This document shows positions 49,348 through 57,936 of a stretch of 64,000 nt of DNA, piece by piece. Under the pieces are notes generated by a model. That model made no database searches. It worked only from the letters and a program-made list of their open reading frames with translations, and had not been told where the DNA came from. The DNA lies in NCBI GenBank assembly GCA_964581175.1, contig CAZONI010000007.1, positions 26,814 through 90,813 of the forward strand, read 5' to 3'. The translations under genes and the position numbers were made by a program. The number at the start of each line of letters is the position of its first letter. Position 1 is the stretch's first letter. This DNA is from B46-G9 sp964581175 (lineage in GTDB: Bacteria > Desulfobacterota > DSM-4660 > Desulfatiglandales > Desulfatiglandaceae).

Positions 49348-50865
49348 TCATTGAACGGCGGGCTGAAAAATACCCTTGAATTCATCAAGGCCCTTCTTCA
49401 GTTTTTCAGCCAGATCGTCGCTTATGTCATTGGTCTTCTTTATTTCGTCCAGCAGATCCTGGTGCTTTCTGCCCATGAACTCCAGCATCTGTTTTTCATA
49501 CTCGCCAACAGACTCTGCAGGCCACTCATCCAGATAGCCGTTGGCCCCGGCAAAGAGAATGGTGACTTCTTTTTCGGCCGACATGGGTTGATACTGGGGC
49601 TGTTTCAGGACTTCCACCAGCCTCCGCCCCCTGTTCAACTGCCGTTGCGTGGCCTTGTCAAGATCGCTGCCGAACTGGGCAAAGGCCTCCAGTTCCCTGA
49701 ACTGTGCCATATCCAGACGCAGAGTACCTGCCACCTTTCGTATGGCCTTGGTCTGTGCCGCACCACCCACCCTTGAGACAGACAGACCAACATTGATGGC
49801 CGGGCGCACACCGGAAAAGAAAAGCCCCGGTTCCAGGTATACCTGACCGTCCGTGATGGAAATAACGTTGGTGGGAATGTAGGCGGATACGTCACCGGCT
49901 TGCGTTTCAATGATCGGCAGCGCTGTCAGGGAGCCCGCACCGAGTTCATCGTTGAGCTTCGCAGCGCGCTCAAGCAGCCGGGAGTGATTGTAAAAGATGT
50001 CGCCGGGAAAGGCCTCGCGTCCGGGGGGTCTGCGGAGTAAAAGAGAGACCTGCCGATAGGCCGTGGCCTGTTTGGAAAGGTCATCGTAAATGATCAAGGC
50101 GTGTTTTCCTTTATCCCGGTAATATTCTCCGATGGCGCACCCCGCATAAGGGGCGATGAACTGTTGGGTAGCAGGATCACTTGCACAGGCGGCAACAACC
50201 GTGGTATATTTCATGGCCCCATGACGTTCAAGTATGTCCACCACCTGGGCCACAGTGGATTTTTTCTGACCGATCGCCACATAGATGCAGAAGATGTCCG
50301 TGTCCTTCTGGTTGATAATGGCATCCACGCAGATGGCCGTCTTACCGATCTGTCGGTCACCGATAATCAATTCACGCTGGCCCCTGCCGATGGGGGTCAT
50401 GGCGTCGATGGCCTTGATTCCCGTGTACATGGGTTCATTGACCGGCTGTCGTGCTATGACGCCGGGAGCCACGACTTCAAGCCTGCTGAATTCCTTGGCA
50501 TCAATGGGACCTTTACCATCAAGGGGCAACCCAACGGAATCAATGACACGACCGAGGACAGCATCTCCCACCGGCACCTGGGCAATCCTTCCCGTCCTCT
50601 TGACCGTATCGCCCTCTTTGATCTTGAAATCGTCACCCATGATGGCGACGCCCACGTTATCTTCCTCCAGATTGAGGCAAAGGCCGAAAATGCCGCCCGG
50701 AAATTCCAGCATTTCCATAGCCATGGCCTTTTCGACACCATAGACGCGGGCAATACCGTCACCGACGGACAAAACCGTCCCGGTCTCACTCACCTCTATC
50801 TTCTGTTCGTAGTCCTTGATCTGGTCCCTGATTACCTGGCTTATTTCTTCCGCTCTGATTTCCAT
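49348..50865 (-). CDS. atpA: ATP synthase F1 alpha subunit
   Basis: A 505-residue alpha subunit with Walker A GDRQIGKTAICVD near residue 170, GYLDEWPAESV near the C-terminus and the PAINVGLSVSRVGGAAQ signature. It carries the non-catalytic nucleotide site. Its start ATG at 50865 shares a base with the atpH stop, so the two are coupled. Confidence 0.99.
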   Translation of the reverse strand: MEIRAEEISQVIRDQIKDYEQKIEVSETGTVLSVGDGIARVYGVEKAMAMEMLEFPGGIFGLCLNLEEDNVGVAIMGDDFKIKEGDTVKRTGRIAQVPVGDAVLGRVIDSVGLPLDGKGPIDAKEFSRLEVVAPGVIARQPVNEPMYTGIKAIDAMTPIGRGQRELIIGDRQIGKTAICVDAIINQKDTDIFCIYVAIGQKKSTVAQVVDILERHGAMKYTTVVAACASDPATQQFIAPYAGCAIGEYYRDKGKHALIIYDDLSKQATAYRQVSLLLRRPPGREAFPGDIFYNHSRLLERAAKLNDELGAGSLTALPIIETQAGDVSAYIPTNVISITDGQVYLEPGLFFSGVRPAINVGLSVSRVGGAAQTKAIRKVAGTLRLDMAQFRELEAFAQFGSDLDKATQRQLNRGRRLVEVLKQPQYQPMSAEKEVTILFAGANGYLDEWPAESVGEYEKQMLEFMGRKHQDLLDEIKKTNDISDDLAEKLKKGLDEFKGIFQPAVQ

Positions 50866-51416
50866 TAGCTCTGCTCACCCCTTCTCATTGTTTCTTTTAA
50901 CCCCTCAATCTGGGCCTTGACACTTCCGTCCAATACTAAATCCCCTATTCTTACGACGACACCCCCAAGGAGGGATTCGTCTTCCCTGACAAAGGTCTTG
51001 ACATCCTTGGCCGTAATTTTCTTGAGGACTTCCTCCAGCCTGGCAAGGGTTTCAGCTTTCAGGGGCCTGGCGGCGATGATGTCAGCCCGGGCCATTCCGG
51101 AAAGTTCATCGGTGAGGCTGGCATAGTAATCCGTTATCTCGCCAATGGCCCCGATCCTGTCTTTATCAAGCAGGAGTCTGAGGAAATTCTTCACCATGGG
51201 CCTGAACCCGCTTTTCTCCAGTACAAATTCAAGGATTTTTCGCCGGTCTTCCTGAGAAAAGATCTGACTCGAGATAATGCGGAAAAATTCCCCGCTTTCC
51301 TCGCAAAATGTGGCAAATTCCCTCAGGTTCTCACCGTATTCCCCGTAAATCCTTTCGTCCTGGCCAATACTGAGAAGCGCCTTGGCATATCGCCTTGATA
51401 TCTTTGATCCTATCAA
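50865..51416 (-). CDS. atpH: ATP synthase F1 delta subunit
   Basis: A 183-residue delta (OSCP) subunit: N-terminal helical domain (SRRYAKALLSIGQDERIYGE) and C-terminal domain ending with the signature ESLLGGVVVRIGDLVLDGSV. It ties the peripheral stalk to F1. It overlaps atpF by four bases and atpA by one base. Confidence 0.97.
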   Translation of the reverse strand: MIGSKISRRYAKALLSIGQDERIYGEYGENLREFATFCEESGEFFRIISSQIFSQEDRRKILEFVLEKSGFRPMVKNFLRLLLDKDRIGAIGEITDYYASLTDELSGMARADIIAARPLKAETLARLEEVLKKITAKDVKTFVREDESLLGGVVVRIGDLVLDGSVKAQIEGLKETMRRGEQS

Positions 51417-52024
51417 TGTAGTCTCTCCACTTTCTCAATAAATTCATTGATAAGGTTATCCTGGTCTTCTTCCCTGATTTCCCGAACAATGATCTCCTTG
51501 GCCTTCTGCGCTGCGACATCAAAAAGCTCTGCTTGAAGACGACTTTTGGCGCCCTGGATCTCCCGGCGGACAGTGAGTTCCGCCTGTGCCACCATCTGAT
51601 CTGCTCGTTCTCTGGCCTCCGAGATAATTCGCTCTTTCTCGGCAAGTCCTTCTGTCTTGAACTGCTCAAGGATTTCGCCCTTCCTGGCCTCGAATTCTTC
51701 AAGCTTTTTTTCCAGTTCGCTGTATCGTCGTTCCGCTTCTTCCTTTCCTTTGCGGAGATCATCCAATTTCTTCTTGATCTGCTCTCTCCGCCCCCTGAAA
51801 AATTCCTTTACGGCCGCTTTCCGCATGGCGAAGTACAGAATAACCAGCAACAGGATAAAGTTGACGGTCCGAGCGAGCAAGTCGGTCATCTGCCCGGATT
51901 CCTGCGCGCCTCCATGCCCGGCTCCTTCAGAAGCGAGAGCGAATTCAAGGGAGAAAAGGAGCGCCAAGAGGCTGCACCCGCCAAGGAAAGCCCATACCTT
52001 CGTGCTGCTCTTCTTATTCCTCAT
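51413..52024 (-). CDS. atpF: ATP synthase F0 b subunit
   Basis: A 203-residue b subunit. It has an N-terminal hydrophobic segment that looks like a signal peptide (about 8-31), then a membrane helix (about 50-68, LLARTVNFILLLVILYF) and a long charged coiled coil. The extra N-terminal segment is typical of deltaproteobacterial b subunits. With the b' gene upstream it makes the heterodimeric stalk. Overlaps b' by four bases. Confidence 0.95.
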   Translation of the reverse strand: MRNKKSSTKVWAFLGGCSLLALLFSLEFALASEGAGHGGAQESGQMTDLLARTVNFILLLVILYFAMRKAAVKEFFRGRREQIKKKLDDLRKGKEEAERRYSELEKKLEEFEARKGEILEQFKTEGLAEKERIISEARERADQMVAQAELTVRREIQGAKSRLQAELFDVAAQKAKEIIVREIREEDQDNLINEFIEKVERLH

Positions 52025-52449
52025 TGAACATTCCTCCCGAGAATTTTTTCAGCCAGTTCCTTTGAAAATACTGCCACCTGCTCGTCCAGGACCTTTCGAA
52101 CACCTTTCACCTGCTCATCAATTTCGCTCCTACCCCTGGAAATTGTTTCCTCTACCGTGGAACTGGTTTCCTGGAGGATTCCCTTTTCTTTTTCAAATCC
52201 CTCTATCTTCAGCGATTCCTTGACGTTGAATCCTTCCTTCCGAGCCTGTACCATATGTTCCTGGATGCCCTTCTCATTTTCTTCTGCCTTCTCCTGGTAA
52301 TCTCGAATAGCATGTTCAAGGGAACCCATTTCTTCGCCCCGCTGCGCGATTATGCGACGGATGGGCCGATACAGGAAAATATTGAGAAGGAAAACAAGTA
52401 CGAGAAAATTGCCGATCTGGATGAATAAAGACTGATCAATCTGTAACAT
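52021..52449 (-). CDS. atpF': ATP synthase F0 b' subunit
   Basis: A 142-residue b-type subunit: membrane helix about 8-26 (FIQIGNFLVLVFLLNIFLYR), then a charged coiled coil. Shorter than the b subunit and lacking its extra N-terminal segment. First gene of the atp operon here. The a and c subunit genes (atpB, atpE) are not in the window, as often in this group where F0 a/c are encoded elsewhere. Confidence 0.93.
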   Translation of the reverse strand: MLQIDQSLFIQIGNFLVLVFLLNIFLYRPIRRIIAQRGEEMGSLEHAIRDYQEKAEENEKGIQEHMVQARKEGFNVKESLKIEGFEKEKGILQETSSTVEETISRGRSEIDEQVKGVRKVLDEQVAVFSKELAEKILGRNVQ

Positions 52450-52543
52450 GGCTGGAGATCCCTCTTTCTACGTTGCGACCGATATCTCAAAAAATGATGA
52501 TTTTGTTTCTGCGATTGAATGCCCCGCAAACCATGGGCACGAG

Positions 52544-52557
52544 CTAATTCGAATTAG
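52544..52557. promoter_or_regulatory. Perfect 14-base palindrome in the atp leader
   Basis: CTAATTCGAATTAG is fully self-complementary and lies between the predicted atp promoter and the first atp gene, roughly +8 to +22. That is a classical place for a repressor site, but the regulator is unknown. Confidence 0.45.
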
Positions 52558-52570
52558 GAAGGTAACGCCT

Positions 52571-52597
52571 TTTATAAAATATGAAACGCCTTGTCAA
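52571..52597 (-). promoter_or_regulatory. Sigma-70-like promoter of the atp operon
   Basis: On the minus strand TTGACA (52592-52597, overlapping the bactofilin stop) and TATAAA (52571-52576) are separated by 15 bases. The hexamers are good, the spacing short; a start site near 52564 is expected. Confidence 0.5.
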
Positions 52598-52986
52598 AGA
52601 TTTTTTGAAGATTCCTGGGGAAGTACTTTGACCTTTTTATCCGAACCTTCCTTGGCCACCTGCATCTTACAATTGCCCTCGAAAAGGACCCCTTCTTCAA
52701 TAATCACCTTAGGGGCCTGGATATTTCCATACACCTTTCCCGGGGCCTTGATCTCAATCCTTTCATCGGCGGCGATATTTCCCCGTATCTGACCGCTGAC
52801 GATCACGCGGGCGACACGGATATCAGCCTCAATGGCGGCAGCCTCACCAATAATGAGCGTTCCTTCGGTAAATATCTCCCCTTTGAATTGGCCGTCGAGC
52901 CTGACAGCTCCCGTAAAAGAAAGCTTTCCTTCAAACTCGGTATCCTTGCCCAAAAAGGCATTTATCTGGTCTTTCGGGTGTTTCAT
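52594..52986 (-). CDS. Bactofilin (polymer-forming cytoskeletal protein)
   Basis: A 130-residue bactofilin (DUF583). The beta-helix core spans about residues 15-108 with repeated short strands (FTGAVRLDGQFKGEIFTEG, VIVSGQIRGNIAADERIEI, KVYGNIQAPKVIIEEGVLF) and short polar tails. These proteins self-assemble without nucleotide into filaments that scaffold wall enzymes. CAGGAG precedes the ATG. It lies next to the rod-shape genes, which fits a role in cell form. Confidence 0.93.
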   Translation of the reverse strand: MKHPKDQINAFLGKDTEFEGKLSFTGAVRLDGQFKGEIFTEGTLIIGEAAAIEADIRVARVIVSGQIRGNIAADERIEIKAPGKVYGNIQAPKVIIEEGVLFEGNCKMQVAKEGSDKKVKVLPQESSKNL

Positions 52987-53305
52987 GATTCGTTAACTCC
53001 TGGAAATGAGTTGGCAATAGCATATTCAATTTTCTTTTGCAAGAAAAATCACAAGATAATTAGTCAAACAAATTTAGTTGCATTATTAGCCACTATAATT
53101 CCATATTACGTAGAATCAAAGACCATAAGCTGACTTCCGAGGCACAAGCCTCAAGATGTTGGGAAAGACTTTCATGGGCTCGCCCCTTGATCCTTGCGCC
53201 CTACGCCCTACGCCATAAGCCTCATTTGCCTTGCCCCTTTTTCACGCCTATTAACCCACCGTTCTGCAATGGCTTAGTGAACAGGAAAGACCTGCGCTGC
53301 TCCCA
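52987..53305. other. Gene-free region between rodA and the bactofilin gene
   Basis: An A+T-rich part (52990-53130) next to the bactofilin gene probably holds its promoter, but no clear hexamer pair could be fixed. The part near rodA holds a degenerate repeat (53192-53224). No open frame is convincing. Confidence 0.5.
53192..53224. repeat. Degenerate CCTTGCGCC-CTACGCC-ATAAGCCTCA repeat
   Basis: CCTTGCGCC is followed by two CTACGCC units and ATAAGCCTCA. It shares its ends with the copy at 46339-46363 and its middle with the tandem at 40807-40877, so the three belong to one dispersed family. Confidence 0.65.
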
Positions 53306-54409
53306 TTACTGGAACATGAAACGGCGCATGCTGATATTCATCAGCAAGCCCATGGCCGCCATCGTCGTAATCAGGGATGATCCCCCGTAGCTGAACAGGA
53401 CCAGAGGGATCCCCACCACGGGCAGCAGGCCGGTCACCATGCCTACGTTAATCACAACCTGCCAGAACACCACTGCCAAGAGGCCGACGGCCATGACGGA
53501 TCCAAAACGTTCTTTGGAGTTTTTCGCTATATTGATTGCCCAGAGGATGAGGAAGAGATAGAGCAGGAGAAGCAAAACGGAACCCACGAATCCCCATTCC
53601 TCCGCGAGAACCGAAAATGCGAAATCCGTATGCTGCTCCGGGAGAAAATGGAGACGGGTTTGCGTCCCCTGCAGAAAACCTTTTCCCCAGATAAGTCCGG
53701 AACCGATCGCGATTTTTGACTGGTTAATGTGATACCCTGCTCCCAGCGGATCCATATCCGGTCTCATGAAAGTGAGGATGCGTTGTTGCTGGTAGCTTTT
53801 CAGCCCGAACCAGATAAAGGGAATCACAGAAAAAATACCCCCGACAAGGATCAGGAAAGACTTCCAATACATCCTTACAAAGAGGACCATGGAAAAAGAG
53901 ACCACCACCAGCAGCATGGCGCCCCCGAGATCCGGTTCCTTGACGATTAGGAGAGCGGGAACAGCGACAACCAGGAGGGGCTGCCAGAGGTCCCGCAAGC
54001 GATAATACCGCCGATCTCCCTTTTCCCGGAAGAACTTGGCCAGGGCCAGGACAACGGCAATCTTGGTTATTTCTGAGGGCTGGAATGAGATGGGGCCGAG
54101 GTGCAGCCATCGCTGGGAACCCGACGAGACTTTCCCCATAACAAGAACGAAGGCCAGGAGCAGTATACAGGCAATGTATCCCGGATACGCGAGGCGCTCG
54201 AGCGCGTAATAATTGAAGGTGGTCATGAGAAAAAACACGCCGAATCCCATGAGATACCAGTAGATCTGCTTATGAAAGATCTGCACCCCCCCCATGTTCC
54301 TGATAGGATAGGTGGCGCTGTAAAGGTTCAAAATACTGATCCCCGCAATAAGGAGCAGGATAAGAAGCAGCACCCAGTCAAAATTCTGCACAAGCCTGCG
54401 ATCAAACAT
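53306..54409 (-). CDS. rodA: Rod shape-determining protein RodA (SEDS glycosyltransferase)
   Basis: A 367-residue SEDS-family protein with about ten helices. Signatures: LHLGPISFQPSEITKIAVV, VKEPDLGGAMLLV with the essential Asp, and PLVLFSYGGSSLITTMAAMG near the C-terminus. It polymerises peptidoglycan glycan strands with PBP2 during elongation. It follows mrdA by 116 bases at the end of the mre operon. Confidence 0.97.
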   Translation of the reverse strand: MFDRRLVQNFDWVLLLILLLIAGISILNLYSATYPIRNMGGVQIFHKQIYWYLMGFGVFFLMTTFNYYALERLAYPGYIACILLLAFVLVMGKVSSGSQRWLHLGPISFQPSEITKIAVVLALAKFFREKGDRRYYRLRDLWQPLLVVAVPALLIVKEPDLGGAMLLVVVSFSMVLFVRMYWKSFLILVGGIFSVIPFIWFGLKSYQQQRILTFMRPDMDPLGAGYHINQSKIAIGSGLIWGKGFLQGTQTRLHFLPEQHTDFAFSVLAEEWGFVGSVLLLLLYLFLILWAINIAKNSKERFGSVMAVGLLAVVFWQVVINVGMVTGLLPVVGIPLVLFSYGGSSLITTMAAMGLLMNISMRRFMFQ

Positions 54410-54525
54410 TATGATCTTCCTTTACTTCTTCCTTAAGACGATTCGGTGCGCGGACTACCACCCGTGCACTCTGCAGCCGGTGAACAAATCAGAGATGCAA
54501 TCGGTCGCCGTGATCATGAAAAGCA

Positions 54526-56355
54526 TTACTCGTGCATGGCGAGATATGCAGAGATGATCTCTTTTGCGACAGGACCAGCCGCACTGCCTCCATGCCCCCC
54601 GTGTTCAATGACCACCGCCACCGCTATCTTGGGTTCGGAAGCGGGCGCGATGGCCACGAACCAGGCGTGATCCCGCAAGGCCTCTGGAATATCCTCTTGA
54701 CTGCCGCCATGATCCGTTTTTGTGAGAGACACCACCTGCGCGGTGCCTGTCTTGCCCGCGACGACGATATCTTTCAAACGCGCCTTTTCTCCGGTGCCGT
54801 GAGGTTCGTTCACCACTCCGATCAAGGCCTGCTTCACCAGCTCAAGGTAGGCATTGTCGATCCCGAGGTTCCACCGTTCCACGGGACGGAATTCCTGGAT
54901 GTCGTCTCCGCCGGGCATATGGATCCTTTTTGTCAACTGCGGTTTAAAAAGCCTGCCTCCGTTAAATACCGCTGAGATCAGGCAAGCCATTTGCACCGGC
55001 GTGGTGAGCACGTAGCTCTGTCCAATGGCCGTGGAAAGGGTTTCCCCTTGCTGCCACGGGACCCTCCAACGCTTCAGCTTCCATTGTCTGGTGGGGATGA
55101 GACCCGGTTTTTCCTGGGGCAAATCCAACCCCGTGCGTGCACCCAACCCCAATTTTCTGGCATACCGGGCAATGTTATCGATTCCCAGTTCCTTCCCCAC
55201 CTGGTAGAAGTACACATCACAGGATTGTACCAGGGCCGTGTGGAGATTTATCCACCCGTGACCCCACCTTTTCCAGCAGCGATACACACTGTTGCCCAGT
55301 CTGTAACTTCCCCCGCAAAACAGTTTTTCTTCAGGGTCCAGCAGCTTTTCCTGGAGCGCCCCCAAGGCGACGACGATCTTGAAAACGGACCCGGGGGGGT
55401 ATTGACCGGCTACGGCGCGGTTCTGCAGCGGGTGGCCTGCTCCTTTGACCATTTCGTCCCATGTCTGCCTGTCAATTCCTTTAACAAAAATATTCGGATC
55501 GAACCATGGACTGCTGGCCATGGCAAGAATCTCCCCATCCATGGGATTCATTGCAACAATAGCACCACTTTTTCCTTCAAGTGCCTTTTCCGCTTCGCTC
55601 TGGAGTTTGCTGTCGATAGTCAGGTACACATTTGCACCGGGAACGGCGTCCTTCTTTGAGATAACATTCAGCTTTCGACCGGCGGCATCCACCTCCACCT
55701 GCTCTCCGCCCGGTGTCCCGTTCAAGAGACGCTGCCATTCATTCTCAATCCCTGCCTTTCCTATAAGATCCCCTCCGCTGTTGTTGACATACTTTCCGCT
55801 GGCCAACTGCTGCTCAGTGATTTCTCCGACATACCCGAGGACATGCACTGCCAGATGATTGTGAAGATAGTGTCTCTGGGGCCTGACCAGGATGGTAATC
55901 CCGGGGAGATTGAAACGGTGCGTCTCTATGGAGGCAAGTTCATCCCTTGAGATATCTCTCTTGATCGAAACGGCCTTGAAAGGAAAACTATGCAACCCTT
56001 TGCGAAAGGTATCGCGGGCCTTATCGAGGTCAATCCCGATGAGTTCATTCAGCCGGTTCAAAAGGCCTTCCGGGTTCTGCACGTCTTCCGGTATAACACA
56101 AAGGTCATAGCCGGCCCTGTTATCCACGAGCAGCTGGCCGTTGCGATCAAAAATCATTCCCCGCAAAGGCGGAATGTCTTCCAGGTGTATCCTGTTGTTT
56201 TCGGACTTGGCCCTATATTTCCATCCATTGACAATCTGCAGATACCAGAGACGAAATATCAGCCCGGCAAAAAAAATCAGGACCACGATGGTGACCTTTT
56301 TCAATTGCCGGTTCAGAATGTCGACGGATATGGGATCGAAGTTAGATGGTCTCAA
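54526..56355 (-). CDS. mrdA: Penicillin-binding protein 2 (elongation transpeptidase)
   Basis: A 609-residue class B PBP. N-terminal membrane helix about 20-40; pedestal domain with IPPLRGMIFDRNGQLLVDN; transpeptidase domain with the active serine in QYPPGSVFKI (SxxK), SCDVYF (SxN-type) and VAGKTGTAQ (KTG). It crosslinks wall peptides in the elongation complex with RodA and MreBCD. It lies between mreD and rodA, the standard order. Confidence 0.97.
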   Translation of the reverse strand: MRPSNFDPISVDILNRQLKKVTIVVLIFFAGLIFRLWYLQIVNGWKYRAKSENNRIHLEDIPPLRGMIFDRNGQLLVDNRAGYDLCVIPEDVQNPEGLLNRLNELIGIDLDKARDTFRKGLHSFPFKAVSIKRDISRDELASIETHRFNLPGITILVRPQRHYLHNHLAVHVLGYVGEITEQQLASGKYVNNSGGDLIGKAGIENEWQRLLNGTPGGEQVEVDAAGRKLNVISKKDAVPGANVYLTIDSKLQSEAEKALEGKSGAIVAMNPMDGEILAMASSPWFDPNIFVKGIDRQTWDEMVKGAGHPLQNRAVAGQYPPGSVFKIVVALGALQEKLLDPEEKLFCGGSYRLGNSVYRCWKRWGHGWINLHTALVQSCDVYFYQVGKELGIDNIARYARKLGLGARTGLDLPQEKPGLIPTRQWKLKRWRVPWQQGETLSTAIGQSYVLTTPVQMACLISAVFNGGRLFKPQLTKRIHMPGGDDIQEFRPVERWNLGIDNAYLELVKQALIGVVNEPHGTGEKARLKDIVVAGKTGTAQVVSLTKTDHGGSQEDIPEALRDHAWFVAIAPASEPKIAVAVVIEHGGHGGSAAGPVAKEIISAYLAMHE

Positions 56356-56443
56356 GGGTCAAAATCCCAGCAGGGCTCCAGGGGTTCAAGGGTCATAAAT
56401 TGCATGTATTATGCCATAATGCCGATTAACAGATAAAATTTCA

Positions 56444-56929
56444 TCATGCTCCGGTGCGGTCTTCCCCTGGAAGCGCGAGCAGGTAATCAAAAAAACCGAA
56501 CAAGAGTGGTGCACTCAATGCCGTCACCGTCATGGAGCCGAGGACCATCAACGGAAATGAGTGCATGACAAGCACCCGGGAAACAAAAAGGTTGAGCATT
56601 CCAATGAGCATAATCTCTTTTAAGAAAACCGCCATAGCGACCAAGAGTATCTGACTCCTCGGATGATTCAACTCAAAAAAACGGGACCCAAATTGAAGAC
56701 CCCAAAACACGGCCAAATAAATAAGGGTGGAAAAACCTCGTGGACCCTCTGAAATTACGTCTATGAATAAACCCTGCCCAAAGGCGTAGGCACTGGAGGC
56801 TCCATGACCGTATCTCGTCAGCAGAAAGGCAATGACAATTGCAATGAAGTCGAAATCCAGGAAATCGGCTGCCACGGCGTGCATAAAACGGCCTTTCATC
56901 AGGGTAAAAATCAACCCTGCCAGCCACAC
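56444..56929 (-). CDS. mreD: Rod shape-determining protein MreD
   Basis: A 161-residue protein of about five hydrophobic helices, the usual MreD size. The words GLFIDVISEGPRGFSTLIYL resemble the conserved MreD segment. Identity is supported by position between mreC and mrdA. It starts 14 bases after the mreC stop. Confidence 0.88.
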   Translation of the reverse strand: MWLAGLIFTLMKGRFMHAVAADFLDFDFIAIVIAFLLTRYGHGASSAYAFGQGLFIDVISEGPRGFSTLIYLAVFWGLQFGSRFFELNHPRSQILLVAMAVFLKEIMLIGMLNLFVSRVLVMHSFPLMVLGSMTVTALSAPLLFGFFDYLLALPGEDRTGA

Positions 56930-56943
56930 CCCGAGATAGAATC

Positions 56944-57789
56944 CTATCCTCTTTTTTTCTGTTCCTCGGACGATATCTTTTCCCTCAAAATGACAAGAAC
57001 TTCTTCCAACCGAGAAAAATCCACTGCCGGCTTCACCGTGATGTGCCTGAAAAGATCGCCTGGAAAGTCCTCCACGTTAGTCACTTCTCCTATTGGGATT
57101 CCCTTGGGGTAAACCCCACCGAGCCCGGAGGTTACCACAGTGTCTCCCACCCGCACATCGCTCGTTTTGATCATATAATCCAGCGCACAGACTTCAGTCT
57201 TGAGGCCGCGCACCATTCCTCTGTCCCTGGATCTCTGGATCAGCGAGTCAACAGCACTATTCTGGTCGGTCAACAGGAGCACCTTCGCATAGTGGGGGGA
57301 CACCGAAACCACCCGCCCCACAACACCCGAACCATTTACCACAGGCATATCGACCATTATACCCGCATGCGCTCCTTTGTCTATTATAACAGACCGAAAC
57401 CACCCGGTCGGATCGAGACCGATAACCTGTGCAGCCACGGACGGGATGTTGATAGACTGTTTGAATTGAAACAGAGCCTTCAGGCGTGCATGAGTGAAAA
57501 GCAACTCGCGGTACCGGCTGTTCTCCATCCTGAGAGTATTGAGTTCCTTCTGGAGGGCGGTATTTTCCCTGCGGACGTTCACCAGGAAAAAATAATCGGA
57601 CCAGATGCCTTCCGTCCAGGCCATGGTCCATTGAAAGACTCTCTCAACAGGGGCGGTGACCTCAACCACAATTTGCTCAAGCGGGCTCCATGTCCGTTCT
57701 TGCCCTGAGTTCATTGAAAGCAAGAGCAAAACACAGGCGACGAGGAAGACCCACAGCAGGATTCTGGAATTCTGCGGCAACCCTTTCAA
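56944..57789 (-). CDS. mreC: Rod shape-determining protein MreC
   Basis: A 281-residue bitopic protein: membrane helix about 9-26, coiled coil about 70-105 (TALQKELNTLRMENSRYREL), then the periplasmic beta domains with AQVIGLDPTGWFRSVIIDKG and VVNGSGVVGRVVSVSP. It links MreB to the wall synthases. A poly-Lys/Arg tail (SSEEQKKRG) ends it. Starts 147 bases after mreB. Confidence 0.96.
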   Translation of the reverse strand: MKGLPQNSRILLWVFLVACVLLLLSMNSGQERTWSPLEQIVVEVTAPVERVFQWTMAWTEGIWSDYFFLVNVRRENTALQKELNTLRMENSRYRELLFTHARLKALFQFKQSINIPSVAAQVIGLDPTGWFRSVIIDKGAHAGIMVDMPVVNGSGVVGRVVSVSPHYAKVLLLTDQNSAVDSLIQRSRDRGMVRGLKTEVCALDYMIKTSDVRVGDTVVTSGLGGVYPKGIPIGEVTNVEDFPGDLFRHITVKPAVDFSRLEEVLVILREKISSEEQKKRG

Positions 57790-57936
57790 TGGCTAACGTT
57801 TTCTCCTTTGCGACGGAAACGGCGATGGGACATGCTCTTCACTACATGTGCGGATTCCATGGCGGGTGAGAACCGGAAACATCTCATTTCTGGACTGGAA
57901 GCTTGCTCATACCCAAAATTCACTCATGGAGGAGCA

